Assembly: GCA_023436025.1 (NCBI GenBank) | Contig: JAEZKX010000096.1 | Location: 1-8,495, forward strand | Reading direction: 5' to 3' | Length of the DNA stretch: 8,495 bases | From: Pseudomonadota bacterium | Lineage (GTDB): Bacteria > Pseudomonadota > Gammaproteobacteria > Burkholderiales > Burkholderiaceae_C | In this document: positions 1 to 6,973 of the stretch, in pieces | Layout of the letters: every line of letters starts with the position of its first letter | Position numbering within the stretch: position 1 is the stretch's first letter | The notes under the pieces: generated by a model | Seen by the model: the letters and a program-made list of their open reading frames with translations, nothing else | Database searches by the model: none | What the model was told of the DNA's origin: nothing | Program-made: the position numbers and the translations under genes

Positions 1-88
1 TTGCCCGCACCTGCGGCCGGCGCGTGCCGCCGACGCCTTTGTCCTACGCGGCCGATCGCGCGCCCTGCCTAGCATGAGGTCTCCAACC

Positions 89-94
89 AGGAGA
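89..94 (+). promoter_or_regulatory. Ribosome binding site of the FAD-Rieske gene
   Basis: AGGAGA lies 5 nt before the ATG at 100. It is the only good Shine-Dalgarno near the start of the frame and fixes the start codon. I see no convincing -35/-10 pair in the 99 bases before the gene, so the promoter may lie outside the window or be factor-dependent. Confidence 0.75.
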
Positions 95-99
95 ACCCC

Positions 100-1608
100 A
101 TGGACACGCTGTCCGTCTGGCGCGGCACGGCCGCCGCGCCCCCCGGCTTCGCCATGCTCGACGGCGACGTGGCCGCCGACGTGCTCATCATCGGCGGCGG
201 CATCACCGGCGTGACGCTGGCGCTGCTGCTGGCGGAACAGGGCCGCCAGGTCGTGCTGCTGGAAGCCGGCGAGATCGGCGGCGGCACCACCGGCAATTCC
301 ACCGGCAACCTGTACCAGACCCTGGGCAACGGCATGCAGGAGATCGTGTCGGGCTTCGGCGCCGACATCGCCCAGCAGGTCATGGCCGAACGGGGCAAGG
401 CGATCGAATTCATCGAAGGCCACTGCCGCGGCCTGCCCGCCGCGGGCTTCCGCCGCTGCCCGCTGTATCTCTACGCCTCGGCGCCCAGCTACCAGGCCTT
501 CGTCGACAAGGAGTTCGAGGCGCTGGTCGAGGCCGGCGCGCCGGTGGAGCGCACCAGCATCCTGCCGGCCAACCTGCCGCCCAGCGTGGGCGACGCCATG
601 GTGCTACCTGGCCAAGCGCAGTTCCAGCCCCAGGCCTACGTGGCCGCGCTCGCGCGCCAGGCGGCCGAACGCGGCGCCCACTTGCACGAGCATTCGCGCG
701 TGCTGGAGGTCGACGAAGCCAAGCGCGTCGCCGTCACCGCCACCGGCAGCGTGCGCGCCGGCGAGATCGTGATGGCCACCCACTCGCCCAAGGGGATCCA
801 CCTGGTGCAGGCGCAGATGCCGGTGCACCGCGAATACGCCGTGGCGCTGGAATGGGACGGCGCCGACGGCGCGCCCGGTCCCGGCATCTTCTGGTGGACC
901 GGCAGCGAAGGCCTGTCGATCCGCACGCTGGAGGCGGACGGGCGCCACTACCTGGTGTGCGCCGGGCAGGAGCACAAGGTGGGCATCCACAACGCCCGGG
1001 CCGCCCTGCTGACGGTGGAGCAACAGGCACGCAGGTATTTCGGCGACCGGCGCATCACCCATCGCTGGTCGGCGCAGAACTACCGGGGCGCCGACGGCCT
1101 GCCCTACATCGGCCGCAATGCCGAGGGCACCTTTATCGCCACCGGCTTTTCCACCGACGGCCTCACCTGGGGCACGGTGGCCGCGCGCATGATCGCCGCG
1201 GAGCTGCTGGGCCACCCCTCGGCCTTCGCGCCCCTGGTCAAGCCCAACCGCCTGTCGCCGCTGCGCGGGGCGAGGAACATCATCGAAGAGAACGTGACGG
1301 TGGTGACACAGCTGGTGAAGGACTACCTCTCCGGCGGCCAGGCCGAGAAGCTGCAGGCCCTGGCGCCGGGCGACAGCGCGATCGTGGAGTCGGACGGCGA
1401 GGCCGTCGCCGCCTGGCGCGCGCCCGACGGCGAGCTGTTCGCCGTGTCCAATGTCTGCCCCCACATGGGCTGCAAGGTGCACTGGAACAGCGTCGAGACC
1501 ACCTGGGACTGCCCCTGCCACGGCAGCCGCTTCCGTCCGGACGGCACGGTGATCGAAGGGCCGGCGCTGGCACCGCTGGCGCGCAAGCACCCGCCGACGC
1601 TCGGCTGA
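100..1608 (+). CDS. FAD-dependent oxidoreductase (DAO fold) with C-terminal Rieske [2Fe-2S] domain, YhfW-like
   Basis: A 502-residue protein with two redox domains. Residues about 27-375 form a D-amino-acid-oxidase-type FAD domain. The dinucleotide motif GGGITG (32-37) ends in an acidic residue, E55, after the second strand, and the C-terminal FAD segment is seen around DGLPYIGR (332-339) and ATGFSTDG (347-354). Residues about 415-500 form a Rieske domain: C453-P-H455 and C471-P-C-H474 bind the cluster. C458 and C473 sit where bc1-type Rieske proteins carry their disulfide. There is no signal peptide or membrane helix, so it should be cytoplasmic. Length and domain order match the YhfW-type family (about 500 residues), whose substrate is not established as far as I know. 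A likely scheme, by inference, is electron transfer between the flavin and the cluster during oxidation of an amine or amino acid. It appears monocistronic, because the next gene converges on it from 1639. The ATG at 100 is supported by AGGAGA at 89-94. Confidence 0.9.
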   Translation: MDTLSVWRGTAAAPPGFAMLDGDVAADVLIIGGGITGVTLALLLAEQGRQVVLLEAGEIGGGTTGNSTGNLYQTLGNGMQEIVSGFGADIAQQVMAERGKAIEFIEGHCRGLPAAGFRRCPLYLYASAPSYQAFVDKEFEALVEAGAPVERTSILPANLPPSVGDAMVLPGQAQFQPQAYVAALARQAAERGAHLHEHSRVLEVDEAKRVAVTATGSVRAGEIVMATHSPKGIHLVQAQMPVHREYAVALEWDGADGAPGPGIFWWTGSEGLSIRTLEADGRHYLVCAGQEHKVGIHNARAALLTVEQQARRYFGDRRITHRWSAQNYRGADGLPYIGRNAEGTFIATGFSTDGLTWGTVAARMIAAELLGHPSAFAPLVKPNRLSPLRGARNIIEENVTVVTQLVKDYLSGGQAEKLQALAPGDSAIVESDGEAVAAWRAPDGELFAVSNVCPHMGCKVHWNSVETTWDCPCHGSRFRPDGTVIEGPALAPLARKHPPTLG

Positions 1609-1638
1609 CGGGCCGCGCCGTCGGCCTTTACCGAACTT

Positions 1639-1881
1639 TTACCTGCGCTTGCGCACGCCCAGTCCGAGCTGGTCGCGCTGCTTGTCGAGGCGTGCCTGCT
1701 TCTTGGCGTTCTCGCGTTCGACGACCTTGCGCTTGGTGTAGCCGGACCAGTCGGCCCAGGTCCACCACACCACCGCGCCGGCCAGCGGCGACAGGACCAG
1801 CCACCAGGTCCATTCGGCGACCGGACCGATCTCCAGGTACTTCATGAGGATCAGGACGATCCCCAGAATCAGCAGGTACAT
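1639..1881 (-). CDS. Small Trp-rich membrane protein (TIGR04438-like)
   Basis: An 80-residue protein with seven tryptophans: W24, W26, W27, W39, W40, W42 and W45. The N-terminus (about 2-14) is a hydrophobic helix, followed by a second hydrophobic stretch at about 24-42 containing the Trp cluster. The tail from about 48 is highly charged and rich in K/R, with a probable amphipathic or coiled helix (KVVERENAKKQARLDKQRD). By the positive-inside rule the basic tail should be cytoplasmic, which puts the N-terminus also inside if both stretches span the membrane. The size, Trp content and basic tail fit the family called small Trp-rich protein in Burkholderiales, which has no known function. A GGAGG Shine-Dalgarno (complement of 1886-1890) lies 4 nt before the ATG. 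It converges with the FAD-Rieske gene (30-bp gap) and is divergent from the cytochrome gene. Confidence 0.85.
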   Translation of the reverse strand: MYLLILGIVLILMKYLEIGPVAEWTWWLVLSPLAGAVVWWTWADWSGYTKRKVVERENAKKQARLDKQRDQLGLGVRKRR

Positions 1882-1986
1882 GCTCCCTCCACGAACGATG
1901 CGCCGGATGCCCGGCGGCGGCCGGGGTCAACGCCCCTTCGTACAATACCGTTGAAGCACTGTAACTCAACCGATCGAGGAACCTGA
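1882..1986. promoter_or_regulatory. Divergent promoter region, Trp-rich gene / cytochrome c gene
   Basis: A 105-bp region between two divergent genes. On the minus strand TTGAGT (complement of 1964-1969) and TATTGT (complement of 1942-1947), 16 bp apart, make a plausible sigma-70 promoter for the Trp-rich gene. On the plus strand TACAAT (1941-1946) resembles a -10 for the cytochrome gene but has no clear -35. A short imperfect dyad, GTTGA (1950-1954) and TCAAC (1966-1970), lies between them. The cytochrome Shine-Dalgarno GAGGA is at 1976-1980. These assignments come from reading by eye and are weak. Confidence 0.3.
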
Positions 1987-2295
1987 ATGATGAAACGAGC
2001 CCTGTTCGCCCTGGCGGTGCTGGCCGCGGCCTCGGCGCCGGCGCTGGCGGACCAGGCCCTGGCACAGGCGAAGAACTGCATGGCCTGCCATGCAGCGGAC
2101 AAGAAGCTGGTCGGGCCTTCCTACAAGGACGTCGCCGCCAAGTACGCGGGCCAGAAGGACGCGGTCGACAAGCTGGCGGTCAAGATCATCCGGGGCGGCT
2201 CCGGCGTGTGGGGCCCGGTGCCCATGCCCGCGAACGCCCAGGTCAACGAGGCGGAAGCCAAGAAGCTGGCGGCCTGGGTGCTGGGCCAGAAGTAA
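1987..2295 (+). CDS. Periplasmic monohaem cytochrome c, c551/c552 type
   Basis: A 102-residue class I cytochrome c. Residues 1-21 are a Sec signal peptide (MMKR, a hydrophobic core, then an APALA cleavage site before D22), giving a mature protein of about 81 residues in the periplasm. The single haem site is C31-M-A-C34-H35, with H35 as one axial ligand. M80 in VPMPAN is the expected second ligand. The VGPSYKDVAAKYAGQ and GVWGPVPMP segments and the AAWVLGQK end closely resemble Pseudomonas cytochrome c551. That family shuttles electrons from the bc1 complex to terminal oxidases or nitrite reductase; the partner here is not shown by the neighbours. GAGGA at 1976-1980 is 6 nt before the ATG at 1987. 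A second ATG follows directly at 1990 and could be used instead. The gene ends just before a strong terminator, so it is probably transcribed alone. Confidence 0.93.
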   Translation: MMKRALFALAVLAAASAPALADQALAQAKNCMACHAADKKLVGPSYKDVAAKYAGQKDAVDKLAVKIIRGGSGVWGPVPMPANAQVNEAEAKKLAAWVLGQK

Positions 2296-2315
2296 GCTCC
2301 TGCCGGCCCCTGGCA

Positions 2316-2347
2316 AAAAGGCCCGCTTCGGCGGGCCTTTTGCTTTT
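2316..2347. terminator. Bidirectional rho-independent terminator between cytochrome c gene and acs
   Basis: A perfect 11-bp stem: AAAAGGCCCGC (2316-2326) pairs with GCGGGCCTTTT (2331-2341) around a TTCG tetraloop. It is followed by a T-rich run to 2347 on the plus strand. On the minus strand the same stem is followed by TTTTT (complement of 2315-2319). It therefore can end both the cytochrome transcript, 20 bp after its stop, and the acs transcript, about 70 bp after its stop. Confidence 0.9.
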
Positions 2348-2377
2348 GGTGCGTCCGAACAAGGCCGCCGGCCGGGG

Positions 2378-2398
2378 GCGTCGCGGCAGCCGCGACGC
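2378..2398. other. Perfect GC-rich hairpin just downstream of acs
   Basis: GCGTCGCGG (2378-2386) and CCGCGACGC (2390-2398) are exact inverted repeats around a CAG loop. There is no T-tract, so it is not a classical terminator by itself. It lies 13 bp past the acs stop and may protect the 3' end of the acs mRNA or pause the polymerase before the U-tract terminator. Confidence 0.55.
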
Positions 2399-2411
2399 AC
2401 GCCCGCCGCGC

Positions 2412-4397
<1,986 letters not shown>

Positions 4398-4403
4398 GGT
4401 ATG

Positions 4404-4408
4404 TCTCC
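4404..4408 (-). promoter_or_regulatory. acs: Ribosome binding site deciding the acs start
   Basis: Read on the minus strand this is GGAGA, 6 nt before the ATG at 4397. The alternative GTG start at 4448 has no comparable site. Confidence 0.75.
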
Positions 4409-4481
4409 GTGGTGGTGAAAAAGTCGGCGCTACTGTCCTGCGGGGCACTTACTCCGCACTGACATGGGGCGCGCGGGTCGA

Positions 4482-4511
4482 AATCTACCCTGTTCCGAGG
4501 GGAAACTACAA
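4482..4511 (-). promoter_or_regulatory. Candidate sigma-70 promoter of acs
   Basis: On the minus strand TTGTAG (complement of 4506-4511) and TAGATT (complement of 4482-4487) are 18 bp apart, which would give an acs leader of about 75 nt. On the other strand TACAAT (4507-4512) overlaps the same -35 and could be a -10 for yqhA, so the two promoters may overlap. Both are by-eye matches only. Confidence 0.3.
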
Positions 4512-4525
4512 TTGCGGACAACGCC

Positions 4526-5155
4526 ATGCCCGTTCCTCCCATGCGCAAGCAACTCCCCGGTCTCGGACCCAACTCCCCTTTGCGCCCCCTTCCCAACCTG
4601 ATCTTCGCCAGCCGCTGGCTGCAACTTCCGCTCTACCTCGGGCTGATCGCCGCCCAGGCGGTCTACGTCGTCCACTTCCTGCTGGAACTCACGCACCTGA
4701 TCGAAGCCGCCTTCGGCAGCCAGGCCGCGCTGCAGCAACTGATCACGAGCATCGGCTACAAATCCTCCGTCACCGTCACCGCGCTGAACGAGACCATCAT
4801 CATGCTGGTGGTGCTGGCGCTGATCGACGTGGTGATGATCTCCAACCTCCTGATCATGGTGATCGTCGGCGGCTACGAGACCTTCGTCAGCCGCATGGGC
4901 CTGGAGAGCCACCCCGACCAGCCCGAGTGGCTCAGTCACGTGAACGCGTCGGTGCTGAAGGTGAAGCTGGCCACGGCCATCATCGGCATCTCGTCGATCC
5001 ACCTGCTCAAGACCTTCATCAACGCCGACAACTATTCCGACAAGGTGCTGATCGCGCAGACGGTCATCCACATCACCTTCCTGCTGTCGGCCATGGCAAT
5101 CGCCTACACCGACCGCCTGATGTCGCCACCGGCCAGCCACCGCGACGACCACTGA
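4526..5155 (+). CDS. YqhA/UPF0114 (TIGR00645) family integral membrane protein
   Basis: A 209-residue inner-membrane protein with four likely membrane segments at about 33-56, 91-115, 146-164 and 174-195. The family's best conserved stretch is present: NLLIMVIVGGYETFVSR (107-123). It is followed by DQPEWLSHVNASVLKVKLA (131-149). It is longer than the roughly 165-residue E. coli YqhA, mainly through a proline-rich N-terminal extension and a hydrophilic tail. The molecular role is unknown. The start is uncertain: neither the ATG at 4526 nor the one at 4541 has a good Shine-Dalgarno. If the TACAAT at 4507-4512 is its -10, the transcript would begin only a few bases before 4526, making the message nearly leaderless. 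It is divergent from acs and its stop is 6 bp from the araC-type gene's stop. Confidence 0.9.
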   Translation: MPVPPMRKQLPGLGPNSPLRPLPNLIFASRWLQLPLYLGLIAAQAVYVVHFLLELTHLIEAAFGSQAALQQLITSIGYKSSVTVTALNETIIMLVVLALIDVVMISNLLIMVIVGGYETFVSRMGLESHPDQPEWLSHVNASVLKVKLATAIIGISSIHLLKTFINADNYSDKVLIAQTVIHITFLLSAMAIAYTDRLMSPPASHRDDH

Positions 5156-5161
5156 GCAGCC

Positions 5162-5980
5162 TCAGCGCCCGGGCGGCCGCAGGTCGGCCGGCGCCACGCC
5201 CAGCACCCGCCGCACGGCGCGCGCCATGTGGCTCTGGTGCGCGAAACCGGCTTCCAGCGCCACCTGGCTGGCCGAAAGCCGGCCCTGGCGCAACAGGTCG
5301 GCCGCACGCTGTACCCGGCGCTGCATCACGTATGCATGCGGCGCCACGCCCAGGGCGCGCCGGAACAGCACCTTGAAATGCGAGACGCTGCTGTGCGCCA
5401 CCTCCGCCAGCCGCGCCAGCGACAGGTCCTCGTCGAGATGGGCCTCGATGTACTCCAGCACCCGCGCGCGACGCACTGCCGGCAGCGCCGCCGGCAGGCG
5501 CACGCGCCGCCGCGCTGTCGCGAGCAGGCGCACGCTCAGGGCCGTGGCCAGGCTCTCCAGGTACAGCCCGCCGTTGCCGAAGCCCTGGCGGCGCTCGGCC
5601 TCCAGGGCCAGCGCCAGTTGCTCCAGCTGCGCATCGCGGAACTGGTGGCGCGGGGCGATCCCCGCCTGGCTCTCGGGCAAGCCCAGCTCGCGCGCGGTGC
5701 GCAGCAGCAGCGCGGTCGGCAGGGTCACCACGAGGGAGAGTCCGGGATCGTGCTCCACCCAGGCATGCGCGTCGCCCGGTGCCAGCAGGTCGAGGTCGCC
5801 CGGCGTGTACGTGAAGGGGCGGCCGGCGCACAGCCCCCGCACGGCCCGTCCGGCCTGCATGCGCAGGCGCGGCTCGTCGGCGGCGGCGATGCGGATCTCG
5901 CCGCCGGCCGTCCGAACCGCTTGCACCAGCGGCCGGGTCAGCGCGAGCCCCGGCTTCGTCGTCCTGTCCATTGCGTCCAT
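5162..5980 (-). CDS. AraC/XylS-family transcriptional regulator
   Basis: A 272-residue DNA-binding regulator. Residues about 15-100 look like a compact cupin-type sensing domain (RPFTYTPGDLDLLAPGDAHAW, about 54-74). After a helical linker, the C-terminal AraC domain spans about 172-268 with two helix-turn-helix motifs. The first is about 186-207 (LSLARLAEVAHSSVSHFKVLFRR). The second is about 236-258, followed by RRVLGVAPADLR (257-268), the usual end of the domain. GFAHQSHMARAVRR keeps the family's GFxxQSH pattern. The ATG at 5980 is chosen because GGAG (complement of 5986-5989) is 5 nt before it; an internal ATG at 5971 is less likely. The frame stays open far upstream, but only by GC bias. 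It is back to back with the imine-reductase-like gene, so that gene and itself are the obvious targets. The ligand is unknown. Confidence 0.92.
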   Translation of the reverse strand: MDAMDRTTKPGLALTRPLVQAVRTAGGEIRIAAADEPRLRMQAGRAVRGLCAGRPFTYTPGDLDLLAPGDAHAWVEHDPGLSLVVTLPTALLLRTARELGLPESQAGIAPRHQFRDAQLEQLALALEAERRQGFGNGGLYLESLATALSVRLLATARRRVRLPAALPAVRRARVLEYIEAHLDEDLSLARLAEVAHSSVSHFKVLFRRALGVAPHAYVMQRRVQRAADLLRQGRLSASQVALEAGFAHQSHMARAVRRVLGVAPADLRPPGR

Positions 5981-6100
5981 GCGTGCTCCGCAAACGTCCG
6001 TCGATGCCGGACGGATGCGCCGGCGCCGCCGATTATTCGCGGGCCGCAGCACGCCGCCCGCGGTGGGCGGAGAGGGCATGACGGCAAGGAGGATTTCACG
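5981..6100. promoter_or_regulatory. Divergent control region between the AraC-type regulator and the reductase
   Basis: A 120-bp region serving both genes. CGTCCG (5995-6000) and CGGACG (6008-6013) form an inverted repeat with a 7-nt centre, and the shifted arms TCCGTC (5997-6002) and GACGGA (6010-6015) also pair, so it is a candidate operator. On the minus strand AATAAT (complement of 6032-6037) is a good -10 for the regulator but has no recognisable -35, as expected for a factor-dependent promoter. No clear promoter for the reductase was found. Its Shine-Dalgarno AAGGAGG is at 6086-6092. Confidence 0.4.
6086..6092 (+). promoter_or_regulatory. Strong ribosome binding site of the reductase gene
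   Basis: AAGGAGG lies 8 nt before the ATG at 6101. It is the strongest Shine-Dalgarno in the window. It rules out the much longer open frame that extends upstream to 5228. Confidence 0.85.
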
Positions 6101-6973
6101 ATGGATGTCACCGTCCTTGGACTGGGAATGATGGGTGCGCGGCTGGCCGCGCTGCTGCTGGCCGCGGACGCCCGCGTCAGCGTGTGGAACCGCTCGCCGG
6201 GGCGGATGGAGCCGCTGGTGCGCGGCGGTGCACGGCCCGCCGGCGAAGTGGCCGAGGCCGTGCGCGCCGGCCAGGTGGTGGTGGTCTGCGTCAAGGATTA
6301 CGCCGTGGCCACCGCGCTGCTGGCGTCGGCCGCCGGCGCGCTGCGCGAGCGCACGGTGCTGCACGTGAGCACCGGCGCGCCCCAGGAAGCGCTGGCGCTG
6401 GAGGCGCTGGTGCGGGGCCACGGCGGCCACTACCTCGACGGCGCCATCCAGGCCTCGCCCGACCACATGGGCCAGCCCGACACGCCCATCCTGGTGTCGG
6501 GCGCCCGCACGGCGCTGGAGCGCAGCGAGGCGGTGCTGCGCATCTTCGGCGGGCCGCGCTGGCTGGGCGAGCGCGCCTCGCTCGCCAATGCCATGGACTT
6601 CGCCACCCTCTCCTACATCTACGGGGCCATGGCCGGCTTCTTCCACGGAGCGCGGGTCGCGGAGGCCGAGGGCCTGCGCGTGGACCAGTTCGCCGAGGTG
6701 GTCGACGCCATGGCGCCATCCTTCGGCGCCTTCCTGAAGCACGAAGGGCTGGCCATCCACGCCGACAACTACGCGATCAGCCAGAGTCCCCTGCGGATCT
6801 CGGTCGACGCCACCGCCCGCATCGCCGAGCATGCGCGCCAGCGCGGACTGGACCCGGCCATACCCGACCTGTTCGCCGCCCTGTTCCGCGATGCGGCGCA
6901 GGCCGGCCATGCCAACGAGGAAGCGGCCGCGGTGATGAAGCTGCTGCGCGGACGCAGCCGCCCAGGCTCCTAG
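6101..6973 (+). CDS. NADPH-dependent imine reductase / reductive aminase-like oxidoreductase
   Basis: A 290-residue cytoplasmic enzyme of the 6-phosphogluconate/beta-hydroxyacid dehydrogenase superfamily. Residues 2-160 form a Rossmann domain: GLGMMG (7-12), then VWNRSPGR (28-35), where N30-R31-S32 after the second strand favours NADPH. YLDGAIQASP (111-120) followed by MGQPDTPILVSG (123-134) matches the imine reductase pattern rather than that of hydroxyisobutyrate dehydrogenases. The C-terminal helical domain (about 161-290) carries D166 and Y174. These have the Asp/Tyr spacing of the catalytic pair in fungal reductive aminases, as I recall it. Known relatives reduce cyclic imines or couple ketones with amines; the natural substrate here cannot be read from sequence. 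The start is fixed by AAGGAGG at 6086-6092. It is divergent from the AraC-type gene, its likely regulator, and overlaps fumC by 4 nt at the stop. A plain 3-hydroxyacid dehydrogenase is the alternative. Confidence 0.85.
   Translation: MDVTVLGLGMMGARLAALLLAADARVSVWNRSPGRMEPLVRGGARPAGEVAEAVRAGQVVVVCVKDYAVATALLASAAGALRERTVLHVSTGAPQEALALEALVRGHGGHYLDGAIQASPDHMGQPDTPILVSGARTALERSEAVLRIFGGPRWLGERASLANAMDFATLSYIYGAMAGFFHGARVAEAEGLRVDQFAEVVDAMAPSFGAFLKHEGLAIHADNYAISQSPLRISVDATARIAEHARQRGLDPAIPDLFAALFRDAAQAGHANEEAAAVMKLLRGRSRPGS

Noticed and set aside
39..75. TTGTCC (39-44) and TAGCAT (70-75) as a promoter for the first gene
   Set aside because: The spacing is 25 bp, far outside the sigma-70 range.
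604..1590. A 328-codon frame antisense to the FAD-Rieske gene
   Set aside because: It is fully contained in a well-supported gene and has Gly/Ala/Val/His-rich shadow composition.
1609..1638. A possible terminator between the FAD-Rieske gene and the Trp-rich gene (TCGG-CCTTTA-CCGA, then CTTTT)
   Set aside because: The stem is only about 4 bp, too weak to claim.
5152..5165. A small hairpin, CTGAG-CAGC-CTCAG, containing the stop codons of yqhA and the AraC-type gene
   Set aside because: Five base pairs without a T-tract are too few to call a terminator, and the symmetry follows partly from two facing TGA stops.
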